DNA of 64,000 bases, taken from Claveliimonas monacensis (GTDB taxonomy: Bacteria > Bacillota > Clostridia > Lachnospirales > Lachnospiraceae). Location of the stretch: positions 1-64,000 of the forward strand of contig NZ_JADCKL010000001.1 in the NCBI RefSeq assembly GCF_014982975.1. Reading direction: 5' to 3'. A model generated the notes under the pieces. It saw nothing but the letters and a program-made list of their open reading frames with translations, ran no database searches and was not told the DNA's origin. Made by a program: the position numbers and the translations under genes. This document shows positions 49,381-58,705 of the stretch, in pieces; within the stretch, counting starts at the first letter, position 1, and each line of letters starts with the position of its first letter.

Positions 49381-50076
49381 ATGAAAAGAGTGTTGTTAAA
49401 GCTGAGCGGAGAGGCGCTGGCAGGTGCGAAGAAGACCGGGTTTGACGAGGAAACCTGCATCGGCGTTGCAAAGCAGGTAAAACAGATCGTGGATCAGGGA
49501 TACCAGGTGGCTATCGTGACCGGAGGCGGAAATTTCTGGAGGGGCAGGACCAGCGAGACTATTGACCGGACAAAGGCAGACCAGATCGGCATGCTTGCCA
49601 CTGTCATGAACTGCATCTATGTCTCCGATATCTTCCGCCATGTGGGGATGCAGACAGAGGTGTTCACCCCCTTTGTGTGCGGTGCCTTTACGACTCTGTT
49701 CTCCAAAGATAAGGCTGTGGAGGCGCTGGAGCAGGGAAAAGTCATCTTCTTTGCGGGAGGAACAGGCCATCCCTATTTCTCCACAGATACAGGGGCTGTG
49801 CTGCGGGCCATCGAGATCGAGGCCGACGCCATGCTGCTTGCCAAGGCGATAGACGGTATCTATGACAGCGATCCGAAGGTGAATCCGAATGCTGTAAAAT
49901 ACGATGAGATCTCTATCCAGGAGATCATAGACAAGAAGCTGATGGCAGTGGATCTGACCGCCTCCATCATGTGTCTGGAGAACAAGATGCCCATGCTGGT
50001 GTTCGGACTGAACGAGGAGAACAGCATTGTGGAGACATTATCAGGAACATTTACCGGTACAAAAGTGACCGTGTAG
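49381..50076 (+). CDS. pyrH: UMP kinase
   Basis: Bacterial UMP kinase makes UDP from UMP, the entry to pyrimidine triphosphates. The 231-residue protein shows RVLLKLSGEALAG, IVTGGGNFWRGR (UMP site), the DQIGMLATVMN helix, FFAGGTGHPYFSTDT and AKAIDGIYDSDPK. It is regulated allosterically by GTP and UTP in most bacteria. AAGGAG lies 12 bases ahead of the ATG. It begins the conserved pyrH-frr-uppS-cdsA-dxr-rseP run. Confidence 0.97.
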   Translation: MKRVLLKLSGEALAGAKKTGFDEETCIGVAKQVKQIVDQGYQVAIVTGGGNFWRGRTSETIDRTKADQIGMLATVMNCIYVSDIFRHVGMQTEVFTPFVCGAFTTLFSKDKAVEALEQGKVIFFAGGTGHPYFSTDTGAVLRAIEIEADAMLLAKAIDGIYDSDPKVNPNAVKYDEISIQEIIDKKLMAVDLTASIMCLENKMPMLVFGLNEENSIVETLSGTFTGTKVTV

Positions 50077-50103
50077 CAGAAAGTCATAAGGGAGGAAACC
50101 AAC

Positions 50104-50655
50104 ATGAATGAAAGACTGAAACCATACGAGGACAAGATGAAAAAGACGCTGGCGAACCTGGAGGGAGAGCTGGTGACGATCCGTGCAGGGCGTGCAAACC
50201 CCAATGTGCTCAACAAGATCACAGTGGACTACTACGGATCTCCCACACCGATTCAGCAGGTGGCCAACGTGTCTGTGCCGGAGGCCCGGATGATCCAGAT
50301 CCAGCCCTGGGAGAAGAGCATGCTGAAGGTTATCGAGAAGGCTATCAACATGTCAGACATTGGTATTAATCCGACCAACGACGGTTCCTGCGTGCGCCTG
50401 ATCTTCCCGGAGCTGACAGAGGAGCGCAGAAAAGAACTGGTGAAGGATGTCAAGAAAAAAGGCGAGCAGGCCAAGGTGGCTGTCCGCAACATCCGCCGGG
50501 ATGGAAATGACGCTTTTAAGAAATTAAAGGGAAGCGACGTGTCAGAGGATGAGATCAAAGATCTGGAAGACGACCTTCAGAAGCTTACCGACAAGTTCAT
50601 CAAGGAAGTAGATAAAGCGGTGGAGAGCAAGTCAAAAGAGGTTATGACAGTTTAG
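50104..50655 (+). CDS. frr: Ribosome recycling factor
   Basis: RRF splits post-termination ribosomes with EF-G. The 183-residue protein is full length: KPYEDKMKKTLANLEGELVTIRAGRANPNVL, the hinge near YYGSPTPI, RMIQIQPWEKSML, and the RKELVKDVKKKGEQAKVAVRNIRRD helix. It is 27 bases after pyrH with AGGGAGGAAA ahead of the ATG. A hairpin (GGACGGGACA/TGTGCCCGTCC, about 50683-50706) lies between it and uppS and has no T-run, so it is more likely an RNA processing element than a terminator. Confidence 0.98.
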   Translation: MNERLKPYEDKMKKTLANLEGELVTIRAGRANPNVLNKITVDYYGSPTPIQQVANVSVPEARMIQIQPWEKSMLKVIEKAINMSDIGINPTNDGSCVRLIFPELTEERRKELVKDVKKKGEQAKVAVRNIRRDGNDAFKKLKGSDVSEDEIKDLEDDLQKLTDKFIKEVDKAVESKSKEVMTV

Positions 50656-50730
50656 CCGGAAAAAACAGAGAGAAAAGACGGGGGACGGGACATCATGTGC
50701 CCGTCCTCCCTTGTGAAGGGAGACAATGCG

Positions 50731-51456
50731 ATGAATGTACCAAGGCATGTGGCGGTCATCCTGGACGGAAACGGACGGTGGGCCAAGTCCAAGGGGATGC
50801 CCCGCAATTATGGGCATGCGCAGGGAAGCAAGAATGTGGAGAAAATCTGCGAGGAAGCCTGGAGGATGGGGATCAAGTACCTGACCGTGTACGCCTTCTC
50901 AACAGAGAACTGGAGCCGTCCCAAGGATGAAGTAGATGCTCTTATGAAGCTTCTTCGCAACTATATGAAGACCTGTCTGAAGACGGCGGCGAAAAATGAT
51001 ATGAAAGTCCGGGTCATCGGCGATAAGACCCGGCTGGATGACGATATCCGCAGCCGGATCGCGGAGCTGGAGGAGGCTACAAAGAATAATGGGGGACTGA
51101 ACTTTCAGATTGCCCTTAACTACGGAAGCCGGGATGAGATCGTCCGGGCAGTTCAAAGAATAGCGGCAGATGTCAGGGTAGGAAAAATGGAGCCGGAGGA
51201 CATTACCTCAGAGGTCATCTCCTCCTACCTGGACACCCATGACATACCGGACCCTGATCTTCTCATCCGCACGAGCGGGGAGGAGAGGCTGTCAAATTTC
51301 CTTCTGTGGCAGCTGGCCTACTCGGAGTTCTATTTTACAGATGTGCTCTGGCCGGACTTCACAAAAGAGGATCTTGTAAAAGCCATAGAGCAGTACAATG
51401 CAAGAGACCGGCGCTACGGCGGCGTGAAGAAGAAGGAGGGTGGGGAAGATGTTTAA
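50731..51456 (+). CDS. uppS: Isoprenyl transferase, undecaprenyl diphosphate synthase
   Basis: It condenses isopentenyl diphosphate units onto farnesyl diphosphate to make the C55 carrier for peptidoglycan synthesis. The 241-residue cis-prenyltransferase has HVAVILDGNGRWAK (catalytic D12), YGHAQGSKNVEKI, YAFSTENWSRP, and DPDLLIRTSGEERLSNFLLWQ with YSEFYF. ATG 50731 is chosen because GAAGGGAG precedes it and the family begins here; the longer frame starts inside the hairpin. It overlaps cdsA by 8 bases. Confidence 0.97.
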   Translation: MNVPRHVAVILDGNGRWAKSKGMPRNYGHAQGSKNVEKICEEAWRMGIKYLTVYAFSTENWSRPKDEVDALMKLLRNYMKTCLKTAAKNDMKVRVIGDKTRLDDDIRSRIAELEEATKNNGGLNFQIALNYGSRDEIVRAVQRIAADVRVGKMEPEDITSEVISSYLDTHDIPDPDLLIRTSGEERLSNFLLWQLAYSEFYFTDVLWPDFTKEDLVKAIEQYNARDRRYGGVKKKEGGEDV

Positions 51457-52246
51457 GACCAGACTTTTGAGCGGGATCGTGCTGGTGATCGTTCTGATCG
51501 CCACGGTGGGATACGGTGGTAATCTTCTCTTTGCGGTCCTGGCGGTGATCAGCCTGATTGGCATGAGCGAGCTCTATAAAGTAGTGGATGCGCACAAAAA
51601 GGCGCTGGGCATTACAGGCTATGTGGGGGCGGTCTGCTACTACGCCCTTCTGTATTCAGACCATATGGAGTGGATGACCGCCTTTACCATCCTTTTCCTT
51701 GTGGTGGTCATGGCAGTCTATGTGTTCACCTTCCCGGCCTTCAGGACCGAGCAGGTGATGGTGACATTTTTCGGCCTGTTCTACGTGGCAGTGATGCTCT
51801 CCTACGTGTACCAGACCCGGATGCTGCCGGAGGGAGGCACGGCGGTGTGGCTGATCTTCTTAAGCTCCTGGGGATGTGACACCTGCGCCTACTGCGTGGG
51901 CATGCTCATCGGGAAGCACAAGATGGCGCCCCGCTTAAGTCCCAAGAAATCTGTGGAAGGCGGCGTAGGAGGCGTTCTTGGCGCGGCGCTTCTTGGCGCG
52001 CTCTTTTCCCTGGCCATGAACCAGTGGGGCGGTGCGGACGTGGATCCTCTGCTCTATGCAGTGATCTGCGGTGCCGGCGGCATTATCTCTCAGATCGGGG
52101 ATCTGGCTGCTTCAGCCATCAAGCGCAATCACGACGTGAAAGATTATGGAAAGCTGATCCCGGGGCACGGCGGTATCCTGGACCGGTTTGACAGCGTCAT
52201 CTTTACGGCGCCGGTGATCTATTATCTGGCAGCCATGATCCGATAG
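51449..52246 (+). CDS. cdsA: Phosphatidate cytidylyltransferase
   Basis: CDP-diacylglycerol synthase uses CTP and phosphatidate in the membrane, the gateway to all phospholipids. The 265-residue protein has about eight spans and a complete C-terminal signature, SAIKRNHDVKDYGKLIPGHG followed by GILDRFDS. ATG 51449 sits inside the end of uppS, with AAGGAGGGTGGGG upstream, so translation is coupled. Confidence 0.97.
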   Translation: MFKTRLLSGIVLVIVLIATVGYGGNLLFAVLAVISLIGMSELYKVVDAHKKALGITGYVGAVCYYALLYSDHMEWMTAFTILFLVVVMAVYVFTFPAFRTEQVMVTFFGLFYVAVMLSYVYQTRMLPEGGTAVWLIFLSSWGCDTCAYCVGMLIGKHKMAPRLSPKKSVEGGVGGVLGAALLGALFSLAMNQWGGADVDPLLYAVICGAGGIISQIGDLAASAIKRNHDVKDYGKLIPGHGGILDRFDSVIFTAPVIYYLAAMIR

Positions 52247-52277
52247 GCTGAACCTTTTTGCAGGAAGGAAGATTGAA

Positions 52278-53429
52278 ATGAAGAAAATTGCCATACTGGG
52301 TTCCACAGGCTCCATTGGCACACAGACCCTGGAGGTTGTGAGGGAAAACAGAGATATAGAAGTGACGGCACTGGCGGCGGGCAGCAATATCGATCTGCTG
52401 GAGAAGCAGATCCGGGAATTCTCGCCCTGCCTGGCTGCAGTCTGGGAGGAAGAGAAGGCGGCGGAACTGAAAAGCCGCGTCCGGGATCTGGATACAAAGG
52501 TTGTATCCGGCATGGACGGACTGATTCAGGTATCAACAGAGGAAAAGGCGGATATACTTGTAACAGCTATTGTCGGTATGATCGGTATCCGCCCCACTAT
52601 GGAGGCTATCCGGGCCGGAAAGGACATTGCACTGGCGAACAAGGAGACCCTGGTGACAGCGGGACATCTGATCATGCCCCTGGCCAAGGAGCGGGGCGTG
52701 TCCATCCTCCCTGTGGACAGCGAGCACAGCGCCATATTCCAGTCTCTCCAGGGAGGGCAGGAGCGGTCGCTGAAGAAGATCCTTTTGACCGCTTCCGGAG
52801 GGCCCTTCCGGGGCAGAAAGCGGGAGGAGCTTAAAGATGTGCAGGTGGAGGACGCCCTGAAGCACCCCAATTGGGAGATGGGCAGGAAGATCACTATCGA
52901 CTCCTCCACCATGGTGAACAAAGGTCTGGAAGTGATCGAGGCAAAGTGGCTCTTCGGCGTGGACGTGGATCAGATCCAGGTGGTGGTCCAGCCCCAGAGT
53001 GTGGTCCATTCTATGGTGGAATACGAGGACGGAGCAGTCATTGCCCAGCTGGGGACGCCGGACATGAAGCTTCCCATCCAGTACGCCCTCTACTATCCCC
53101 GGCGGAGGTATCTGCCGGGAGAGAGACTGGATTTCTGGAGCATCGGAAAGCTGGATTTTGAGAGGCCGGATACAGATACGTTCCAGGCGCTTGAACTGGC
53201 GTATAGGGCCGGGAGGGCAGGAGGCAGCCTTCCCACTGTGTTTAACGCAGCAAATGAGATGGCTGTGGCCAAATTCCTGGACAGAAAGATCAGGTACCTG
53301 GAGATTACGGATCTGATCGGAGAGTGCATGGAGCGTCACGTAAATATTCCATCCCCCTCTCTCGACGAGATACTGGACACAGAAGCGGGCGTCTATGAAT
53401 ACATAAACAGCAGACTTGGCAGGAGGTAA
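52278..53429 (+). CDS. dxr: 1-deoxy-D-xylulose 5-phosphate reductoisomerase
   Basis: Second enzyme of the MEP isoprenoid pathway, making 2-C-methylerythritol 4-phosphate with NADPH and a divalent metal. The 383-residue protein has the NADPH-binding start IAILGSTGSIGTQTLEVV, ALANKETLVTAG, the metal-binding VDSEHSAIFQSLQG, LTASGGPFRG, and NWEMGRKITIDSSTMVNKGLE. It feeds uppS and other isoprenoid enzymes. AGGAAGG lies ahead of the start. Confidence 0.97.
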   Translation: MKKIAILGSTGSIGTQTLEVVRENRDIEVTALAAGSNIDLLEKQIREFSPCLAAVWEEEKAAELKSRVRDLDTKVVSGMDGLIQVSTEEKADILVTAIVGMIGIRPTMEAIRAGKDIALANKETLVTAGHLIMPLAKERGVSILPVDSEHSAIFQSLQGGQERSLKKILLTASGGPFRGRKREELKDVQVEDALKHPNWEMGRKITIDSSTMVNKGLEVIEAKWLFGVDVDQIQVVVQPQSVVHSMVEYEDGAVIAQLGTPDMKLPIQYALYYPRRRYLPGERLDFWSIGKLDFERPDTDTFQALELAYRAGRAGGSLPTVFNAANEMAVAKFLDRKIRYLEITDLIGECMERHVNIPSPSLDEILDTEAGVYEYINSRLGRR

Positions 53430-53432
53430 CAC

Positions 53433-54464
53433 TTGGGTATAATCATTGCAATCTTAATCTTCAGCTTTATCATCTTTTTCCACGAACTGGGACATTTTAC
53501 CCTGGCAAAGCTGAACCACATCGATGTGCAGGAGTTCTCTGTGGGCATGGGACCGGCGATCTTTACAAAAGAGTACCACGGCACCCTGTACGCAGTGCGT
53601 ATCCTGCCCATCGGCGGGTACTGCGCTATGGGAGAGGACGAGGAGGCTACGGACTCTCCCACCAATTTCAACAATAAATCCGTTTGGGCCCGGATCTGTG
53701 TCATAGCGGCTGGCGCTGTCTTTAATTTTATCCTGGCTCTTATATGTGCTGTCGTCCTTATAGGGATGGCCGGTTACGACGAGCCTTTGGCAGGTGAGGT
53801 GGAAGAAGGATATCCGGCAGCGGAGGCGGGACTTCAGCCGGGAGACCGGATCGTTGAGATGAACGGCAAGAACATCCATCTTTTCAAGGAAATCCAGGTC
53901 TACAACCAGTTTCACCAGGGAGAGAACGTGGAGCTGACCTATTTAAGGGACGGGGAGGAATACACAGTCACCATCACGCCGAAATTTGATGAGGACCTCC
54001 AGTATTACAGGCTGGGCATCAGCAGCAGCGGCTACACGGCGGCGAATCCTTTGACGGCCATCCAGTACGGGGCCTACGAGGTCAAGTACTGGATCGATAC
54101 CACTATTCTGAGCCTTAAGATGCTGGTGACGGGCCAGATCGGCATTGACCAGCTGTCAGGGCCTGTGGGGATCGTGGATGTGGTGGATGACACCTACCAG
54201 GAGGCCAGAAGTTACGGCGCTGCCACAGTGGCAGTCAATATGCTGAACATTGCGATCCTGATCTCCGCTAACCTGGGAGTTATGAACCTTCTGCCTCTGC
54301 CAGCTCTGGACGGAGGGCGGCTTGTCTTCCTTGCCATAGAGGCGGTGCGGCGCAAGCGCATCCCGCCGGAGAAAGAGGGGTACGTCCACTTTGCAGGGAT
54401 CGTGCTTCTGATGGCACTGATGGTAGTCGTTATGTTCAATGATATACAGAGAGTGTTCTTTTAG
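53433..54464 (+). CDS. rseP: RIP metalloprotease, site-2 protease family
   Basis: A 343-residue intramembrane zinc protease that cleaves membrane-bound anti-sigma factors or signal peptides. It has the zinc motif HELGH in TM1 (residues 18-22), VRILPIGGYCAMGED, one PDZ domain (about 120-190, LQPGDRIVEMNGK), and the third zinc ligand in NLLPLPALDGGRL. The start is TTG, with AGGAGG 6 bases ahead, and it overlaps none of dxr (3-base gap). A terminator ends the operon. Confidence 0.95.
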   Translation: MGIIIAILIFSFIIFFHELGHFTLAKLNHIDVQEFSVGMGPAIFTKEYHGTLYAVRILPIGGYCAMGEDEEATDSPTNFNNKSVWARICVIAAGAVFNFILALICAVVLIGMAGYDEPLAGEVEEGYPAAEAGLQPGDRIVEMNGKNIHLFKEIQVYNQFHQGENVELTYLRDGEEYTVTITPKFDEDLQYYRLGISSSGYTAANPLTAIQYGAYEVKYWIDTTILSLKMLVTGQIGIDQLSGPVGIVDVVDDTYQEARSYGAATVAVNMLNIAILISANLGVMNLLPLPALDGGRLVFLAIEAVRRKRIPPEKEGYVHFAGIVLLMALMVVVMFNDIQRVFF

Positions 54465-54509
54465 GGAGTCTGTCCGGGGTGGGACACAGAATATAAATAT
54501 ATTGCAAAA

Positions 54510-54557
54510 AGAGGAACAGTTCCGCGTCTTGGGAGACGGATCTGCTCCTCTTTTTTT
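54510..54557 (+). terminator. Terminator after rseP
   Basis: GAGGAACAGTTCCGCGTCT and AGACGGATCTGCTCCTC form a long, slightly mismatched stem followed by seven T. Confidence 0.9.
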
Positions 54558-54615
54558 GACCTTTTGCCGGCAGAAAGATGCATTGCTAAAAATTTAACAG
54601 AAATACGAAAAACAG

Positions 54616-54644
54616 TTGAATTAGAGAGAAAAAAAATATATAAT
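54616..54644 (+). promoter_or_regulatory. Promoter of the decarboxylase cluster
   Basis: TTGAAT and TATAAT are 17 bases apart in a very AT-rich stretch, which usually marks strong expression. The leader is about 90 bases long. Confidence 0.8.
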
Positions 54645-54739
54645 ATAATAGGCAGAAAATTTGGTTGACTTTTTGCAATTATCTATAATCTGCAAGGGAA
54701 AACCTGATTTAAATAATAATGAAAATGGAGGGCTAGGTT

Positions 54740-56179
54740 ATGAGCAACATGGCAACAGAAAATGCAGCAAGCCGGAGAATTACGTCTCTGCTTGATGCAG
54801 GCAGCTTTGTTGAAATCGGCGGCGGTGTGACAGCCAGAGCAACTGATTTTAACATGCAGGAAACAAAAACTCCGGGAGACGGCGTCATTACAGGATACGG
54901 ACTGATCGATGGAAATCTCGTCTATGTCTACAGCCAGGATGCATCTGTTCTTGGAGGATCTATCGGCGAGATGCATGCGAAGAAGATCGTGTCTGTCTAC
55001 GATATGGCGATGAAGATGGGCGCGCCTGTCATCGGACTTGTGGATTGTGCGGGTATCCGTCTGCAGGAGGCGACAGATGCGCTGGACGCATTTGGACAGC
55101 TGTACCTGAAACAGACATTGGCTTCCGGCGTTGTTCCCCAGATTACAGCGATTTTCGGAAACTGCGGCGGTGGCCTGGCTGTTGTACCGGCACTGACAGA
55201 TTTCACATTTATGGAAGAGAAGAGTGCAAAACTGTTTGTGAATTCTCCCAATGCAATTCCGGGCAACACGGTCCAGAAATGCGACACATCCTCCGCGAAA
55301 TTCCAGAGTGAGTCTGCAGGCCTTGTGGATGCGGTGGGAACAGAGGAGGAGATTCTCTCTGATATCCGCTCTCTGATCTGCATGCTGCCGTGCAACAATG
55401 AGGAGGACGCATCTTACGATGAGTGTACAGATGATCTGAACCGTCTGTGCGCGGATATCGAGAATGCGGCAGAAGATACAGCCATAGCTCTGGCCCAGAT
55501 TTCAGACAACGGTGTTGTGTTTGAGGTGAAGAAAGACTATGCGAAGGACATGGTTACCGCGTTTATCCGCCTCAACGGCATGACCGTGGGAGCTGTTGCA
55601 AACCGCTCCAAAGTATACAACGAGAATGCAGAATTGGTGGCAGAATTCGACGGTTCTTTGTCCACAGCGGGCGCGAGAAAAGCAGCGCAGTTTGTGAAAT
55701 TCTGTGACTCCTTCAATATTCCGGTTCTTACCCTGACAAATGTGACAGGCTTTGATGCTTCCAAGTGTGCGGAGAGAAATCTGGCAAGGGAGACGGCAAA
55801 ACTGATTTATGCATTTGCAGACGCAACCGTTCCGAAAGTAAATGTCATTATCGGGAAAGCTTATGGCAGCGCCTATGTGGCCATGAACAGCAAATCCATC
55901 GGCGCGGACATGGTATATGCCTGGCCGGACGCTGAGATCGGCATGATGGATGCGGATCTGGCAGCCAGGATCATGTATCCTGACGCTGACAGGGCAGCCC
56001 AGAGAGAGAAGGCGGCAGATTACCGCGCACTGCAGTCCAGCCCGGCTTCTGCAGCAGGACGGGGATATGTGGACGCTGTCATCAGCCCGGCAGAGACGCG
56101 CAAGTATATTATCGGAGCATTCGAGATGCTCTTTACAAAGAGGGAGGATCGTCCTGCCAAGAAACATGGAACAGTTTAG
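54740..56179 (+). CDS. Biotin-dependent carboxyltransferase subunit (MmdA/12S type)
   Basis: A 479-residue acyl-CoA carboxyltransferase of the crotonase fold, with an N-half (SFVEIGG, VYVYSQDASVLGGSIGEMHAKKIV, GLVDCAGIRLQE, FGNCGGGLAVVPALTDF) and a C-half (RLNGMTVGAVANRS, VLTLTNVTGFD, KAYGSAYVAMNSKS, GADMVYAWPDAEIGMM). It is the CoA-ester-handling subunit of methylmalonyl-CoA decarboxylase or transcarboxylase (12S). It is somewhat shorter than the usual 510-520, with a short N-terminus. The gene order with OadG, a biotin carrier, OadB and a 5S-like subunit shows that it is part of a carboxyl-transfer complex coupled to sodium export. Acyl specificity is not visible. Confidence 0.88.
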   Translation: MSNMATENAASRRITSLLDAGSFVEIGGGVTARATDFNMQETKTPGDGVITGYGLIDGNLVYVYSQDASVLGGSIGEMHAKKIVSVYDMAMKMGAPVIGLVDCAGIRLQEATDALDAFGQLYLKQTLASGVVPQITAIFGNCGGGLAVVPALTDFTFMEEKSAKLFVNSPNAIPGNTVQKCDTSSAKFQSESAGLVDAVGTEEEILSDIRSLICMLPCNNEEDASYDECTDDLNRLCADIENAAEDTAIALAQISDNGVVFEVKKDYAKDMVTAFIRLNGMTVGAVANRSKVYNENAELVAEFDGSLSTAGARKAAQFVKFCDSFNIPVLTLTNVTGFDASKCAERNLARETAKLIYAFADATVPKVNVIIGKAYGSAYVAMNSKSIGADMVYAWPDAEIGMMDADLAARIMYPDADRAAQREKAADYRALQSSPASAAGRGYVDAVISPAETRKYIIGAFEMLFTKREDRPAKKHGTV

Positions 56180-56193
56180 TGAGGTGAGACAAA

Positions 56194-57009
56194 TTGAAGA
56201 AGAAAATTAGCTTATTATTATGCACGCTCATGGCTGTGTTTGCCCTGGCCGGATGCAGTGGCAGCGACGCGGGAGTCGAGTATGATCAGGCGACCATAGA
56301 GGAGGCCACCGAGTTCCTCATTGCATACTGCTCCAGTGCGGATGACACAACCATTGAGCAGTGGAACAGCCTCTCTGATGAGCAGCTGGAGATCCAGATG
56401 GCACAGTCGGGCTATCCTTTCACAGGGGACAGTTTTCTTGGCTCCATGGACGCCTGGCAGGCAGGTGTGGAGGAGTGCGGTGAGTACATCGGACACGGTG
56501 ATTTTACCTACGATGCTTCCCAGACAGAGCTCTCCCTGACGACCACAGCAGAGTTTGCTGACCGCGATGCGAACCTGGAGATCATCTACAAGACAGATGT
56601 CCGCGGCAACCTGCATCTGGACAGCCTTACAGTCAGCGGTATTTACTCCATGAGTGAGATCCTGAGCAAGGCGGGGATGAACACCCTTCTTGGCATGGGA
56701 ACCGTGTTTGTGGTACTGATCATCATCAGCGTGATCATCTCCCTGCTGAAATATATACCGAAACTGCAGGAGGCGTTCTCTAGAAAGAATACAAAAGCCC
56801 AGGCGGCGGAAGTTTCTGCGGCCGCAGCTCCGGAACCGGTTCAGACGGCAGTGCCGGAAGCGGCGCCCGAACCGGAGCCTGAGGATGTGACAGACGATGG
56901 CGAGCTTGTGGCAGTTATCGCAGCAGCGATAGCGGCATCGGAAGAAGTACCGGCAGACGGCTTTATCGTGAGAAGCATCAGACGTCGGAAATCAAATAAA
57001 TGGATGTAA
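56194..57009 (+). CDS. OadG-family subunit with extracellular lipoprotein-like domain
   Basis: A 271-residue protein. The start resembles a lipoprotein signal (LLCTLMAVFALAGCSGS, lipobox LAGC). An outside domain of about 135 residues follows, then a single span (GTVFVVLIIISVIISLLKYI, about 170-190) and a cytoplasmic tail rich in Ala, Pro and Glu. The span and the KYIPKLQE boundary match OadG, the small subunit that anchors Na+-pumping decarboxylases. Classic OadG has about 85 residues, so the outer domain is an addition seen in Clostridia. TTG start with GTGAGGTGAG ahead. Confidence 0.82.
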   Translation: MKKKISLLLCTLMAVFALAGCSGSDAGVEYDQATIEEATEFLIAYCSSADDTTIEQWNSLSDEQLEIQMAQSGYPFTGDSFLGSMDAWQAGVEECGEYIGHGDFTYDASQTELSLTTTAEFADRDANLEIIYKTDVRGNLHLDSLTVSGIYSMSEILSKAGMNTLLGMGTVFVVLIIISVIISLLKYIPKLQEAFSRKNTKAQAAEVSAAAAPEPVQTAVPEAAPEPEPEDVTDDGELVAVIAAAIAASEEVPADGFIVRSIRRRKSNKWM

Positions 57010-57036
57010 GTATAACCGGATCAGGAGGATATAAAA

Positions 57037-57429
57037 ATGAAAAATTACACAATCACAGTAAATGGAAATGTATACGATGTAACGGTTGAGGAGAAAGCAG
57101 CAGGAGCAGCGCCGGCAGCGGCAGCAGCACCGGCAGCGGCACCGAAAGCAGCAGCACCTGCACCGAAGGCACCTGCGGCAGCCCCCGCACCGAAAGCACC
57201 CGCGGCAGGCGCTGGTTCTATCCAGGTGAAAGCAGGAGCAGCCGGAAAAGTATTCAAGATCGAGGCAAATGTAGGTCAGGCTGTAAAGCGTGGTGACGCT
57301 GTTGTCATCATTGAGGCTATGAAAATGGAGATCCCCATCGTGGCACCCGAGGACGGAACAGTTGCCAGCATCGATGTGGCTGTAGGCGATGCCGTTGAGG
57401 CAGGCGCAGTTCTGGCTACATTGAACTAG
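57037..57429 (+). CDS. Biotin carrier protein (1.3S/MmdC type)
   Basis: A 130-residue carrier. A short N-terminal strand region (NYTITVNGNVYDVTVEE) leads to an Ala/Pro swinging linker (about 23-60) and the biotinyl domain with the target lysine in EAMKMEI. The biotin carries CO2 between the carboxyltransferases and the membrane pump. AGGAGG lies ahead of the start. The linker length fits 1.3S/MmdC-type carriers. Confidence 0.95.
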   Translation: MKNYTITVNGNVYDVTVEEKAAGAAPAAAAAPAAAPKAAAPAPKAPAAAPAPKAPAAGAGSIQVKAGAAGKVFKIEANVGQAVKRGDAVVIIEAMKMEIPIVAPEDGTVASIDVAVGDAVEAGAVLATLN

Positions 57430-57484
57430 GCGGCTAAGATGCCGTTCTGACGGAAACTTTTGAAACACGACTGGAGGTTAAAAA

Positions 57485-58636
57485 ATGGATTATATTATAA
57501 CGACCTTGGGAAACCTCGTGCAGCAGACAGCCTTCCTCAACCTTACATGGGGAAATCTGGTCATGATCGCTGTTGCATGTTTTTTCCTCTATCTTGCAAT
57601 AAAACATGGATTTGAACCTCTGCTGCTCGTGCCTATTGCCTTCGGTATGCTGCTTGTCAATATCTATCCGGATATTATGCTGCATGCAGAGGACGCGGCC
57701 AACGGCACAGGAGGACTTCTCTATTATTTCTACGTACTGGATGAGTGGTCCATCCTTCCGTCACTGATCTTCCTCGGCGTGGGAGCCATGACGGACTTCG
57801 GACCGCTGATCGCCAACCCCAAGAGCTTTCTTCTGGGAGCGGCAGCACAGTTCGGTATTTTCGCCGCTTACCTTGGCGCTATGGCCATGGGATTTTCCGA
57901 CAAGGCGGCTGCCGCTATCGCCATCATCGGCGGTGCGGACGGACCGACATCCATCTTCCTTGCCGGAAAGCTGCAGCAGACAGCAATCCTTGGTCCTATC
58001 GCCGTGGCAGCTTACTCTTACATGGCGCTGGTTCCTATCATTCAGCCGCCGGTAATGAAACTTCTGACAACAGAAAAAGAAAGAAAGATCAAGATGGAGC
58101 AGCTTCGTCCTGTATCCAAGCTGGAGAGGATCCTCTTCCCCATCATTGTTACCATCGTGGTATGTATGATCCTTCCTACCACAGCACCTCTCGTAGGTAT
58201 GCTCATGCTTGGTAATCTGTTCCGCGAGTGCGGTGTGGTAAGACAGCTTACAGAGACAGCTTCCAATGCACTGATGTACATTGTAGTTATCCTTCTTGGT
58301 ACATCCGTCGGCGCTACAACAAGTGCAGAGGCATTCCTTAATCTGGATACACTGAAGATCGTGGCCCTCGGACTGATCGCTTTTATCTTCGGTACAGCGG
58401 CAGGTGTCCTGCTCGGAAAACTGATGTGCGTGCTTACCGGAGGAAAGGTCAATCCGCTGATCGGATCAGCCGGCGTGTCAGCCGTGCCTATGGCGGCCAG
58501 AGTATCCCAGAAAGTGGGTGCGGAGTACGATCCAACCAACTTCCTTCTCATGCATGCCATGGGACCGAACGTGGCCGGAGTTATCGGTACGGCGGTAGTC
58601 GCCGGAACCTTTATGGCGATCTTCGGAGTTATGTAA
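57485..58636 (+). CDS. oadB: Sodium-pumping decarboxylase beta subunit
   Basis: A 383-residue integral membrane protein with about ten spans that decarboxylates carboxybiotin and exports Na+. It shows FLGVGAMTDFGPLIANPKSF (conserved D), AIAIIGGADGPTSIF (re-entrant loop), YSYMALVPIIQPPVM, and NPLIGSAGVSAVPMAARVSQ with the C-terminal LLMHAMGPNVAGVIGTAV. This is strongly conserved across oxaloacetate, methylmalonyl-CoA and glutaconyl-CoA decarboxylases, so substrate is set by the other subunits. Confidence 0.96.
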   Translation: MDYIITTLGNLVQQTAFLNLTWGNLVMIAVACFFLYLAIKHGFEPLLLVPIAFGMLLVNIYPDIMLHAEDAANGTGGLLYYFYVLDEWSILPSLIFLGVGAMTDFGPLIANPKSFLLGAAAQFGIFAAYLGAMAMGFSDKAAAAIAIIGGADGPTSIFLAGKLQQTAILGPIAVAAYSYMALVPIIQPPVMKLLTTEKERKIKMEQLRPVSKLERILFPIIVTIVVCMILPTTAPLVGMLMLGNLFRECGVVRQLTETASNALMYIVVILLGTSVGATTSAEAFLNLDTLKIVALGLIAFIFGTAAGVLLGKLMCVLTGGKVNPLIGSAGVSAVPMAARVSQKVGAEYDPTNFLLMHAMGPNVAGVIGTAVVAGTFMAIFGVM

Positions 58637-58705
58637 GACCGGATTTCCGGTCTGCATGACAGCCGGACCCGGCAATTTGAATAGAATATAATGGAGGAAG
58701 AAATA